DNA of 64,000 nt from Gracilaria gracilis (lineage: Eukaryota; Rhodophyta; Florideophyceae; Gracilariales; Gracilariaceae), in contig JARGSG010000194.1 of NCBI GenBank assembly GCA_030374805.1, positions 124,001-188,000 on the forward strand, in the 5' to 3' direction. The notes under the pieces were generated by a model, which searched no databases, was not told where the DNA came from, and saw only the letters and a program-made list of their open reading frames with translations. The position numbers and the translations under genes are program-made. Positions 44,876 through 56,741 of the stretch are shown here, in pieces (the stretch's first letter is position 1; each line of letters begins with the position of its first letter).

Positions 44876-47001
44876 ATGACGCAATCAGATCGTCCGAAGA
44901 CCCGCCGCCAGACTGGAAGATCGGATCCGCCACTTCCGTCACGGATTCCCACCCGTTCACGGTCCCGGGGCGAAGGGATGCCGGCTACTGAAGCTGTGCC
45001 AACGACCACTCGATTTCCGCCCACGTCGTCAATCAACCCTCATCGAGGAGATGGACCGGCTCCTGCCATTGCTGGTCCCGCCCCTATCGTAGGAGGTACC
45101 GTTCCTTCCGTAGCTCCTACTCCGGAGGTCCCTCTGAGGGCTACTGTCAATGACACCCTCCACTTAACTGTGGAGGAGCAGTTCCGCTCTATGCGGGCTG
45201 CCCACGCTACCCTTGCTAAAAAGTTGTCCCTACTCCGAAAGAAGGTGGATGACACTGCTTTGCAGGACTTTTCTGAGGATCTCCGCGTATTGCGTGGTGA
45301 TGTCAACTCCCTCTTGGAAGCTTTCGGAGGACCCGCTAATTTCGTGGAGAACGTGGTTGAGAAGTTTACTCGCCTCCGCGCCCGTTTGGAAACGGTGAAA
45401 CAAACTGTCCTGGTTGGAGCCAATCGCACGGCTGAGCCGGTTGCTGTTTCACACCGTGACAAGAAGATCAGTGGATCCAAATCACGCAAAGAGCGGAACA
45501 ACTACGACTATGATTCTTCAGCACCTTCTCTTTCTTCACGGCGGTCAACCGGGTCTGATTCGTCCGACTCGTTGGTAGAAGAAACCCCTCGTGAGCGTTC
45601 GTCACGCTCAAAGCGGTCACCAGCCACCCAAGGTGGGATACGCGCCCGCTCAAAGGGAAGGAAGCACTCCGGATTAAAAAGAGTTGAAGCCTACCAATCT
45701 GCTCTACAAGAAGCTGTTGTCATACCGGTATTGCCGTTTGGAGGACTTCTCATTGGATAGAACTCCCCGTGGGACGGGAAAGGTCAAAGACTGTATCAAA
45801 CGGATGCAGCTGTCGCTCCGTAATCAACTGTTTACAGGCGATGATCCCATCTTGGTGTTGGATTTCCTATCACGCTTTGTAGCGGAAGCCGACATCCTTG
45901 GGATGAATGAAGGACAGGCGTTTGTCGCGCTGCCCTATTCTCTACGCGGACTTGCGTAAGATCAGTACAACTCTGTAAGAGGTTCATCTCGTGCCTCTGA
46001 AGGAGGGTTTACCTGCTGGCCTGAAGCAGTTCAGTATCTACTGAGGTCTTATGCCACTGGCACCGCCATTTAGTCGGCTATCCTCGCTCTGAGAGACACC
46101 AAACAACGCCCCGGCGAAACGGAAACCGATTACTCGGTGCGCCGGAATAAGGACTTTCACCGTTGTGGCAATATTTTCCTCCGCTCAAGAGCGTTGTACC
46201 ATGTTCTTTGATAGACTAGACCCGGCTATACGGACCCTAGTGGCCCGTCGCCGTGAATAGAACCGTAAGATTACATACTTGGAACTAGTGCAGTAGGCAC
46301 GCGCCAAAGGCGACGCGCTACGCGCACGAGTCTTGCGTACCCGGTTGAAGTCCGCTAAAGCGTTGATGTTGGAATCTGGAACCCCGTCGGCGTCAATGCT
46401 TGCTGATGAACACTCCAATAAGGAGTATGATCAGGTGCACTTTGCCCGTAGCGACGTGCTTTTAATCCCGACAACGGAGCTTCCCTCAACCACAGAGGCC
46501 TCGTTTCAAACGGCTCCGGACGATACACTGCTGTATGCAGATTCGAAGCGAGTTCGACCGCCTCCAATGTCATATGAGAACGGTGGAACCCGGGCTTCAC
46601 GGCCTGGCTGGAAAGCTTCCCGTCCAGCGGTGCGATTCTCGAATACTCGGAACGTCAATGCCATTGTTGGATTGATCTGTCACCTCTGCTACACACGAGA
46701 GCATACTTCTCCGTAGTGCGTTTTAACCATGCGTGAATGGGCGCAAGTCATTGCCAACTACGAAGCCCTCTCCCCTGAAGAGAAGGCTTCTGTTCCGATG
46801 GCATCGTACATCCGCGCGAAGATGGATATTCCACGCACAATTGCGGCTCCGATTGCCCAGAACATGGTGGCCTTTCACACCCGTGCCCTTCTAGAGAGAA
46901 ATTCAACCGCTACTGTGGACGCTTCTGCCGCTGTTGTCCAGGCATCAATGGTTCAGAACACTGAGCACACGCCTCAGGCGGAATTTGCTCAGAAAGACTA
47001 A
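44876..47001 (+). pseudogene. gag of element 2, broken
   Basis: Starts at ATG 44876 (MTQSDRPKTRRQTGRS). One frame runs to 45760 through the helical region with LRKK and a Ser/Arg-rich stretch. A frameshift near 45678 moves the capsid-like core (KRMQLSLRNQLFTGDD) into another frame that ends at 45957. Stops follow near 46072, 46258 and 46294. The zinc knuckle (CHLCYTREHTSP) is cut at 46714 by TAG where element 1 has a Gln codon. The end (MASYIRAKMDIPRT to TAA 46999) is intact. It would be the particle protein. Confidence 0.82.
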
Positions 47002-47003
47002 TT

Positions 47004-49579
47004 GTGGGAGTCTCCTCTCTTGGAGAGGCGCCCTCAGAGTTGAGGCTGAAGGCGCCCGAGGCCTCCCTGCCTCGCTCCCAGGTCCGAATCCTCTCGAGGA
47101 AACAGGCCGTCGAAGACGTGAACTCAGAACACCTTGGTGTTCTTCGTCGACCGTGGATACGGGTAAGAAATAACTGGTTCCCGGATAGAGTTATGGTGAT
47201 GGCCAAGCGTAATTACGAGTTCTATGCCGACCTTGGCCTTTCACCCCATTTTATGGTGCGTTATCTCACTGTATTCGATACAGGCGCAGGTCCGAACTTC
47301 ATTTTTGAGACAGCATTGCCACCCGCCTTGCGATCACACATTCGCTGTGGCGACCTTCCTCACGTCGCTGACGCGAATAACAACCCGTTGTCAACGGTAG
47401 GATACATCGAGTTGGTAATCCGCTTGGGCTCATGCGTGATGAAGCTCGACTTTGTCGTTTGTCGGTCCCTGGCCGCCCCAGTCATTTTGGGTTGTGACTT
47501 TTGCGACCGCTTCGTCGATGCCATTAGGCCCCGCCAGAGGCGTGTTGAAATGGAGGATGGTTCGTCCGTGCCGATTGTTCGTCGCCCCTTTTGGCATGCC
47601 TCCAAGAAGCATGTACCTCTACCTGCGGCGCAGGAAGCACCACCGAGTTCTCGGGAATCTACGAAGCTTCGTGTTGCCTCCGCGACACGCGTGCCTCCAG
47701 ATTCTCAAGTCTGGGTACAGGTGAACTCCCGTCAACATGGCTTACGAATCGTCCAGCCATTGCCATCGTTGTACGAAAAATACTCTCTTGCCATTGCTAA
47801 TGGAGTGGTCCAGGTGGAACCGGGTAATCCAGTTTACGTGTTAGGAGCCAATCTAGGCAAAACAACCCAGTATCTGGTGAAAACCCAAGTAATTGGTTCG
47901 GCTATGCCGCACCCGACTGCGTTGGTACCTACAAAGATGACTGCTGCCAATGTGCTCGGAATCGTTCACTCTAAGGAGGGGGAGAAGTCTGAATCTCATT
48001 CGTCTCCGTCGCCGAGACTCTCGGGTCAAGCACCTGTTAAGACAGAGAAGACACGCGTTCCGACGAGTTACGACCAATTGGACCCAGTGAAGGAATTGGA
48101 AGAACTCGACCTCGGGCATGTTCCGGAGACACACCGCAAACGACTGCGCGATATACTTCGTGAATTCACCACAATGTGGTATGGTTCTCTCGGAGAGATA
48201 AATACCACGGAACACCGGATTGATCTTCTTCCGAACTCTCGGCCAGTAGCCCAGCATCCGTACAGGGCAGGGCCCGAGGCCAGAGAAAAAGAGCACTTTC
48301 AGGTGGACAAGATGCTCCGTGCAGGAGTTATAGAACCGGCACATTCGCCGTGGGCATCACCAGTGGTACTGGCTCCAAAAACCGGATGGTTCCTGGCGCT
48401 TCTGTATCGACTATCGTCGTCTAAACGCTCTCACCGTCAAGGACGTGTACCCTATTCCACGTATGGATGAATACATCGATTCTCTCGGAAATGCTACTGT
48501 ATTCACGGCATTGGATGCTAACTGGGGATACTGGCAGGTTCCAGTGAGGAGGCAGGATCAGGACAAGACAGCGTTTGTCTGCCATTCTGGCCTCTACCGT
48601 TTTAAACGGATGCCCTTTGGTTTAACCAATGCTCCCGCTACTTTCCAGCGTGCTATTGATATCCTACTGGCCCGCTTCAAGTGGCGTACTTGTCTCGTCT
48701 ACCTTGACGACATCATTGTATTCCCAGATAATCTGGATGATCACCTCACACATGTAATAGACATAATAGCCACGTTATGGGACGCCGGAGTGACACTAAG
48801 GTTGAGGAAATGCGAATTCTTCACGGATACTGTCAAGTATCTGGGTCACATAATCCGTCCAGGACGTGTCATGATCGAGGAAGCTCGTGTGAAGTCGCTG
48901 AAACAGGCCACGGAACCGACCACGCAGACTGAACTGAGATCCTTTCTAGGATTATTCAACGCCTATAGACGGTTTATTCCCAACTTCGCGGACATTGCGG
49001 CCCCTCTCAACGCGCTTCTGCGGAAGGGTCAACCGCCTAAGTTGGACCCATTCACGTCTACTCAGACGGAAGCCTTTAACTCTCTCAAAGAGGCTGTAAC
49101 CACGGCACCAGTATTGTCACTACCCAAACCGGGACTTTCATATACAGTGGACACGGATTCTAGTGACTACCAGGTAGGCTGCGCCTTGTTTCAAACCACC
49201 CCAGAGGAGGATCGCAAGCCAATTGGGTACTGGTCTCGTTCTTTGAACGTGCATGAAAAGAATTACTCCGTCTCGGAGAAGGAATGTCTTGCAGTAGTGT
49301 GGGCATTATGCACACTACGCCCCTAACCCATGGGTGCTCATTTCACCGTTTACACGGATCACTCATCATTGAGATGGCTACTCTCCATATCGGAGCCTTC
49401 AGGCCGCTTAATGCGTTGGAGACTGCGTCTTGCAGAGTTCGACTTCGATGTCGCCTACAAGAAGGGCGCCAACAATACACAAGCCGACGCCCTTTCTCGC
49501 CTACCCACCACAGGGGAAGCGTTATCCGTCGATGAAGAGGAAATACCCTGCTTCGCAGTTGACGACTACGCCGCAGGTG
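47004..49579 (+). pseudogene. pol 5' part of element 2: protease, reverse transcriptase, RNase H
   Basis: The frame opens next to the gag stop but in a different phase, so pol would need frameshifting or reinitiation. The protease has FDTGAGPNF (Asp codon 47277) and VILGCDFCDRF. A 5-A run at about 48376-48380 adds one base before the PDGSW motif and breaks the frame. Reverse transcriptase then reads on with RMDEYIDSLG, WGYWQVPVR, MPFGLTNAPATFQ and YLDDIIVF (about 48700-48722). RNase H has YTVDTDSSDYQVG and YTDHSSLRWL. A stop at 49324 (TAA) and a one-base insertion near 49579 separate it from the integrase. Confidence 0.87.
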
Positions 49580-52288
49580 AACCTTGATGATATCGAAGAG
49601 GAGTGGCCAGACCAACTGGATTTCGGCCAGGAACTGGATGACCTACTCGCTGTCACTAAAAGTGCGAACCCCCTACCAGGGAACCTCGTACCCGTCACAA
49701 CGGAGGAGATGGTTAGGGAACAATTCAGCGATCCCTACTGCACGAAGATTCGGGCGCAACTCAATGGAGGAGCTGATCTCCCCTTTCGGGTGTATGATAT
49801 TGGATATCTCGTTCGCACGGTAACTGGAAACCCACAAATAGTGGTGCCACACGCCCTACAATCTCGAGTGTTACACTTATCACAATATGCCAAACTTAGT
49901 GGTCACGTCGTAGGACAGAAACTATACCTTACATTGCGAAGGAAATTCTACTGGCCAGCAATGGCTGTAGATTGCTACGCAACTGTGCTGTTCTGCCCCG
50001 AGTGTGCTCAGAATCGCGTCAAGCTTCGCCGCCATGCGGCGAAGTTGAAGCTCTTCCCCGCAAGGGCGCCCCTGGAACTCGTAGCTATCGATATTTTGGG
50101 ACCGTTCTTCGCTACTAAGCGGCGTAACAAATTTCTACTCGTGATCACGGATCGTTTCTCGAAGCTCGTTCGTACCGTACCATTACGGAGAATCACGTCA
50201 CCGACGGTTGCGCAAGGATTCGTCACCCATTGGGCATTCGTCTACAGCCCACCGGTGAATCTACTCTCCGACAACCGGAAACAGTTTGCCTCCCGGTCCT
50301 TCGGGGATGTATGCAGAATTCTGGAGGTCAAGAATCTCTTCACGACAACCTACCACCCCCAGTGTAATGGGCAAGCTGAACGGTTTAACCGGACGCTGTT
50401 AGCAGCACTCCGTTCATACGTAGCCGATCACCCCACCACGTGGGGACCTGTTCACCCCACCACGTGGGACCTGTTCACCGATGCGCTGACATTCGCATAA
50501 AACACTCAGGTACACCGTACTACGGGATTGACTCCATTTGAATTGGTTCTGTCTCGCACCCCACCACCCGTGGCGCTCGAAGCAGAGCCAACACTGGATC
50601 AATTTCCTTCGACGAAGGGATACAGGGAAACCTGGAAGACATGGCTTACCAAGCTGGTCCCTGCAGCACAACGGTCAATGGCCCGGTCACAAGCCGCATA
50701 TAAGCGTGATTTCGATGAGCGAGCCCCTCGAAGACCACCCGCCCTTAAGGAAGGGGACTATGTGTTCATCCGTAAGGAGTATTGGAACCCAGGCAAGGAG
50801 AAAGGCCACAATCTCTCACCCGTCGCCGACGGTCCCTTCAAGACAATTGCTGTGGAATCCGACACTGTCGTAGTGGAGATGGGTCGGCAACACGAACGCA
50901 TTTCCCGCGATCGCGTGGTTTTTGCACCCCCGCCTGCGGGAAACGACCCATCAAGTGGACATTCTACCGCAGAAGCGGAAACGAACACTATGGACACACC
51001 GGATCCACCCCCGATCAGCCGTCCTAAGGAGATACCACACCCTAATAGGGGACTCTCGGATTTGCCGATGCTATCGGACTCTACGCGCCCTGGTGCTTCG
51101 CTGTCTGAAGGCCCGCAGCCTGGCGTAATTATTAGCCGCCTTTGCGAGCTGACACCCACTCTCCATGTCGCTCCATCTAAGGAGGGAGAGAGACTCGTTA
51201 ATCGTCATGCTTCCGCGCTGTCGCGTGAGGAACACCGTGTAGCACGGAAGAGGGACACCGCTAATGCGCAATCAAATCCCTCTCGGGAGCCCGGCGTCTT
51301 GTCAAGGTCGCCGCGCATCAACGCAGAAGCGGAATCCTCACCAGACACTACCGCCGTGCGGGACAGGACCGAGGGGACTCAGTCGTTACCGGCGAAGCCG
51401 TTGCCTACGCCGCACAGCGCTCCTGGAGTGACTACGTCGCATAACGGAGTAAAAATACCGCCTTAGGCGCCGTTGAGCTCGCACGTCCAAGACGGAGAAG
51501 AGTCATCGGAGAATAATTCGCCCAACACGCCTGAGGCGGGCCACACTGTGAACACATCGCTAAATGCCCAGCAGGGAAGTGCCAACCGTAGCACACGGAC
51601 TACACCTGTAAGGGAGATCAGCTCAGCGAGCGAACCACGTCGACAAACCGAGCTCACACTTCCCGTGCATACGGAGGCGGAACACACCACGGCGCAGACC
51701 AATGACGGCCACCCTTTGACAACGTCACGTGCCACCACGGCGAGGCCAGTTCAATCAGGGTTACCATTGACGAGAGCGCTTTTGACGTTACACACAACTC
51801 CGTCGAAACGGTTGCTACCACGCAAACTTGCGTTACGCCCACCTGGCACTCCCGCGGGAGGAGGAACTCTACCGCAACAAGGAAACGGGAACACCGACAC
51901 CGCGAGACGCGTGACAACCAATCAAAGTAGAGGACCACAACGCGAAGGTACAGTGTCACCAACCTTGTTGGATACAACTCGGTCTAACGGGAGCATCGAC
52001 GCAGTGCCACACACGGTGAAGCCGCCGGAGAGCTCTCCGAAGCAGGATGTCGTAATCACACGGCAAGGCCAGGAAGTCTTCCGACAGGAGTTCGTAGTCG
52101 ACCACATAGTGGAACACTCATACCACCCGTTGGGGTACATCCAGTATCTCGTACGTTGGTATGGCTAGGGACCCGAGGCTGACTCGGATGAGCCAATCGA
52201 GCATCTCCCACGATCGAAAGTGGTGCAGTACCATCGGCGTACTCTCACGGGTCTCCCGGCGACAATTGTCAACGCCCAAGTGGGATAA
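49580..52288 (+). pseudogene. Integrase, linker and chromodomain of element 2, broken
   Basis: The HHCC-type zinc module is HLSQYAKL...CPECAQN. The DDE core has AIDILGPF, LLSDNRKQF and NGQAERFNRT, so all three acidic residues are present, but the usual DNG is DNR. A 24-bp in-frame tandem duplication near 50430-50470 repeats HPTTW. Stops at 50498 (TAA), 51464 (TAG) and 52166 (TAG) each replace a codon that is sense in element 1. The long Pro/Ser/Thr linker and the chromodomain (EFVVDHIVEH, YLVRWYG, EPIEHLPRS) follow as in element 1. Confidence 0.87.
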
Positions 52289-52462
52289 AACGCCCCGAAG
52301 GGGAAGAAGCTAGCTCACCTAGAAGGAAGTTGAGGAGTGGAAGAAGACGAAGCTGGGACTTGGGAAAGGAAAAATATACGTCAGAGACGGAAGTAGGTTT
52401 AATGGCCATCAAGGCTATATCGTACAACAACACCGCATAGCGGGAATCAGGTGGAAGATGGA

Positions 52463-54470
52463 CTAAGCCCCCGACCCTTGGTTGGAGGGGCCTGGAGTGC
52501 CGTCACCAGTACCCCCATTGCTGGGATTGGATCCGCCAGTAAGGGGTGCAGCCAACGCGTCCCGCATTGCGGCGATGTCCCCGCTCGCTATAGTTGCGGA
52601 AAGCCCAACTCCTTGGAGAAACTGAGCGATCACAGCCGCCTCACCAGTTCCACCCCCAGATAAGAGGATGGCAGGCACCTCGATCACATCTGGTTCGTCC
52701 GGAAGGGAAGCTACCACGGCACCTACCGACGAAGGTTCGGGCGCGGGTAGATTCACCGGCTCAGCCCTTGCCATTCCCGGCGCTGCCGTGTCATTGGAAA
52801 TCGGCTCAACCACGTTGGCGGAAGGAACCTCTTCGACTACGTCGTCATCATTCCCCACCTCGAGTTCGTCATCCATCATTTGGTCGTCGTCACCGTCGTA
52901 AGCGTGGTAAAAATCGTCAGCGTCGACGAAGCCAACGGGATGCCCGTAAGGGATGTACCTCGGAGCCATCCGGAGAGCTGCTGCTTCAGCTGCGGTGATC
53001 TCTTGCACCTCCCAGGGATTGAAGAAGATGAAGTCTCCCACCAATGGCGTGCGTCGTCGCGGAGACCGGTCAAAACCGCCGTCCTCGTGACCGCGGCCGC
53101 TCTGAGTGAAAGGCACGCTGGCCCAATCAACTCGTTCGACTACGTCGAGGAGCCCACGAACTTCTTCGGCATTGTTTTCACCTCCCAGAGGGACCCGCAA
53201 CGAGAGTTCTCGGATGCACGCCCAAACGCGAGGCGGACCATACCACACTCGATACTGGTCATATACTTCCCATAGAAGATAAGCCGCGGTGCGGATTGCC
53301 CCCTCGGTGAGCACCACTGACCACAGTCCGGAATATAGATCCTCGATGAGGCAGGAGCCCAGATAGGAGACGACCGGGTTGCAACTCCACGTAGCACCCG
53401 CGACACACCTCCACCGAGGACCACCAAGTGGGAATGAGAACGTAACGGCCCAGCCGGTGATTGTACCGGATTCGATTGATCTCCGTGTTTTGATACGGGA
53501 CGAGAAACCCGAAACGGGACGCGCACGACGCTCATCGCGGATGAAGTTCTGTAACCACCGCAAACGGGACTCCGGGCGAAGATACCTGAACTCCGCCCGG
53601 ATGATTGGATGAATCCAACACACCGCCTTCTGGCGTACATTAGGACGTCCTCTCCAGGAGTAAGTCTCAACCACCGCCAAGCGGGGCGCAATACGAAATC
53701 TCGCCTTGTGTACGGTACAACCGGAGATCAAAGCTGATGGAATCAGGAATTGGGAACTCGAAGTTCGCCCGGCTCTGCCGCGCATAGCCAAAGCGAGCCA
53801 ATGCCGCCTGAGCGGACGCCAGCGACTCGCCGGAACGCCGCAAGGTTGCGTGAGGAGGAACGGCAACCCGTCGACGCCAATCCCACGAAGTGGTCACTAA
53901 CGCCAGAAGATCCCCGGGAAGGCGATCAGTACCTTCCGCATAGGACGCGATGAGCTCCTCGTTGAAAACGGCTGTAGGATGAAACCACGGAGCAGTCCGG
54001 AAGAGATGCGCGTGAACGCCAGGGTTCAACCCGACGAGCTCGTCGTAGGAAGGCCACGGCACTTCATGCATGACGTGACCATGGGGCGGCTGCCCCGGAG
54101 GGAGGATGTGCCCGCCACTGGCGTTGAGTCCCTGAGACGCCCCAGAAGCATTGCCACTTTGCGGAAGAGGCACGGAACGAAATCGGGAGAAGTATCCCGA
54201 GTTCGGAGGTTGACCGCTCATCGTGCGAGGCACTCGAGGAACGGGAAGGTTGGTAGTAACACCGCTAGAGCGAGTTGAAGACTGTTGTGAACCGGAATGG
54301 TCGTCGCTGGAGCGAGGTTGGCACGGTCGAGTGGTAGTGACTTGATCTTCGCGAGGCGAGATGAAATCCGAAGACCTCGGGGATGCGCTTTTATGCCCAC
54401 GGCTGGGAGTTCGACCCGCAATCGCGACGGCGTGGCTCACTCTTAAGAAGAGGGATATGAAGGACAACAC
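52463..54470 (-). pseudogene. Conserved antisense protein of element 2 (about 669 aa)
   Basis: Minus-strand reading, opposite to pol, from an ATG at 54470 (just inside the 3' LTR) to the stop at 52463. It is 804 bases in one frame, then 1.2 kb in another; a single frameshift near 53690-53700 joins them. The equivalent of element 1's ATG has become ATA, so the upstream ATG would be used. Regions: basic Ser-rich N-terminus; APWFHPTAVFNEELIASYAE; PNVRQKAV...RAEFRYLRPES; LLWEVYDQYRVWYGPPRVW; VPLGGENNAEEVRGLLDVVE; YGHPVGFVDADDFY; then an acidic stretch and a Gly/Ser/Pro-rich end. The same blocks occur in order in the antisense frame of element 3. No known domain, signal or membrane segment was recognised. 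Its position fits antisense accessory genes reported in some plant Gypsy elements, but similarity to those is untested. Confidence 0.75.
54444..54457 (+). other. Polypurine tract of element 2
   Basis: TAAGAAGAGGGATA (about 54444-54457) directly precedes TGAAGG of the 3' LTR. Confidence 0.65.
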
Positions 54471-55310
54471 TCCTTGGAGGCGATTTGAAGTACTTAGTTA
54501 ATTTCCGCATCATGCGTTAGTAGATATATATAAGCTACACCGCTATTAGCGTGTCGCCTCGCTGAGGTAATTTCCACACATGTACACGTGGATTGCACGG
54601 CTCGAGCCGCCGCTTAGTGGGTGTGAATAACACACGTGTAGCACGGATATGCCGGAGGCAGTGCACCCAGCATTGCTGTATTTACTTAGATATTTTATAG
54701 ATTATTTTGCCCGGCGCACCCACTGTCAGTAGTGCGCCGAGCTCAGTACTTAGAGGGTTGAGCACCGCTCCCCCAAGTAAACTGCCCCTTGCCAAGCAAG
54801 GGCTTCCTGGCTCTAACTATCACGCCTTCGCGGATTGTTCACCCCCAAGTGGAGTGACGACCGTGTTGTTCACGTATAGTTACCCACTCTTGTGGCGCTC
54901 AGAGTATAACCCCTATTTTTGTGTCTCGTTCCGACCTATTGTCGTATATTCGCCCCTGTATTGGGTTTGATTGGTTCTCTCTCTCTCTTTCCCACTCTGG
55001 TGGTTCGCTTTCTCCCCTTTTCGGGTTTGCCTTTTTGCCCCATTCGCAGTGGCCCGTCTCCGACACCTTGTCGTTGCCGTGCTACTCTCTTTTGAGGACT
55101 CATCTCGTGACCGTGTGAACACGTGGATCTCTACCGACTACTAATCAGCCTCACGCTCCGACGCTTGTTGTGGTGGTTCAACCTCTGATTTGCATCCGGC
55201 TTAGCTGTGTCATTCCCGGAGTGCTCCGTTCGCTGTGCTGCCCTGTCGAGGGGAAGATTCCGAACGTCTTCGTGAGCCTGCGCTTTCCCAGCCAAAGGCG
55301 TTGCTCCACA
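54458..55310 (+). repeat. 3' LTR of element 2
   Basis: 853 bp, TGAAGG...CTCCACA, homologous to 43863-44714. Confidence 0.92.
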
Positions 55311-55357
55311 GAACTCTGGTGACTATCACAGGCACTGGCAGAAAACCGAATTTTTAA

Positions 55358-55665
55358 AAAGGCATCGCATTCATTAGGAACACAGAAAAGGTTCGCAGAA
55401 TTTACAAATCTCTCTCCTGGAGTATGGCGATCGTACAAAAATGGAACAAGCCCGAACATATTAATTGCCTCGAGACAGCCACCGCAGTACTAGCTCTAGA
55501 CTGGCTCAACCGTCATGGCCTTAACCGATGCCGGTGCATATTCTTCACAGACCCAATGATCACTCTTGGAGCCCTGAGAGAAAAAGGTCCTCGTCTACCT
55601 CGCTTCTCCTCCGCTGCCGTCGATTTGGATCATTATGCCTCGCAGTCGGGATACGCCTGTCTTTC
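55358..55665 (+). pseudogene. RNase H-like fragment of another retroelement
   Basis: A short open frame has EHINCLETATAVLALDWL (catalytic Glu) and CIFFTDPMITLGAL (catalytic Asp), the pattern of RNase H in DIRS-like and other retroelements rather than in the Gypsy elements around it. It starts just after the 3' LTR of element 2 and is cut by the end of element 3, so both insertions probably hit an older element. Confidence 0.4.
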
Positions 55666-56660
55666 TGTAGAGCAAACCCCAAAGAGGGTACGTGTCCACC
55701 AGGGTGTCCGAGTCCTGCTCCCACGAAAGGGCGAACTCAGAAGTAGAGCCCTCTGCCCGTGCGCGTGCCGCATGGCAGCCGGGTGTAAACCGGAGACGGT
55801 GCTGGAATAACCTGCAGAGGCAAAGAAGAGCTTGGGCCTAGAGAGGAATAACTGACGACGGATCAAGAGAGAACGAGTCTTGAAGTTGAGCGAACGGTGC
55901 CGTAAGACGGTGTAATGCTCCTACGGAGAACCACACGAGCGAAGCTACGGCCCGTGCAAACGGCGGGAACAGGGCCGATAGCGGAACGAGACACACACAC
56001 ACGAGTGTCCAATATAACTCTATACAGAGGCGGAAGCGAGACCTGCACCAGGAAAACGATGAACAAAACAAAGATCCGGTACCTCGGTGAATGACAACAA
56101 ATACAACCTGATACTGGGGTAATCAGTGAAACAAGCCAGAAACTGGTAGTAAAGAACTTCCTTAGGGACCCTGAGGGGTGATTGTACCGAGACCAGTCGT
56201 GGTTACTCTCCTGAGAGGAGTCGTGAACCTACGTAGGCAGTAGCAACCATGGCTCAGCCCTCGGGATGAAGACCACGTACTTCAAGAAGAAGATACGACT
56301 TAGGTGAGTTTTACTTAGTGGCTCCAGGCGAGATCGCCCGAGCATATATACTATATACTGTATCTAGGGCTGCGCACTCCCACAGGGGCTCCACACGTAG
56401 ACAACCCAGTGTCAGGGTGCCAAAGTATCTACCCAGCGGGTGTGACGCCAAATATTTGGACAAATATGCCACAAGGCCCTACTGTATAACTATTTCATAG
56501 GTTCTGTCCCCGATTCACCTAACAAGGTACGTCTCAACAATATCTCCAATTTCACCCGAAATGGCGTCCATATTCATAGTCTGACACGTCAGAACTCAAT
56601 GGATAGAGCTCCATTATGAGAAACTTCATCGTGCCGACATCAGATTGCCATTGCTCTACA
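55666..56660 (-). repeat. 3' LTR of element 3
   Basis: 995 bp. On the minus strand it starts TGTAGAGCAATGG and ends GTTTGCTCTACA, a 10-bp inverted terminal match. A GCCGGGTGTAAA block and an AACGAGACACACA block are shared with the LTRs of elements 1 and 2. Confidence 0.8.
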
Positions 56661-56674
56661 TCTCCCCCTCCTTA
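56661..56674 (-). other. Polypurine tract of element 3
   Basis: TAAGGAGGGGGAGA on the minus strand abuts the LTR start TGTAGAG. Confidence 0.75.
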
Positions 56675-56741
56675 GCCAAGGGTTCGCGCTTTGGCCGGCG
56701 GGAAGGCGCCGGCGACCGGTACGTAAATACTGATTCTCAGA

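Larger units (their letters stand above)
43863..55310 (+). mobile_element. Gypsy chromodomain LTR retrotransposon, element 2, with antisense gene
   Basis: Same family as element 1, on the plus strand, 11.4 kb. Order: 5' LTR, primer site, gag, protease, reverse transcriptase, RNase H, integrase, long linker, chromodomain, then a large open frame on the opposite strand, polypurine tract, 3' LTR. The five bases outside the LTRs (TTCCT at left, GAACT at right) do not match, so no target duplication is visible, unlike element 1. Gag and pol carry several stops and shifts. Confidence 0.93.
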
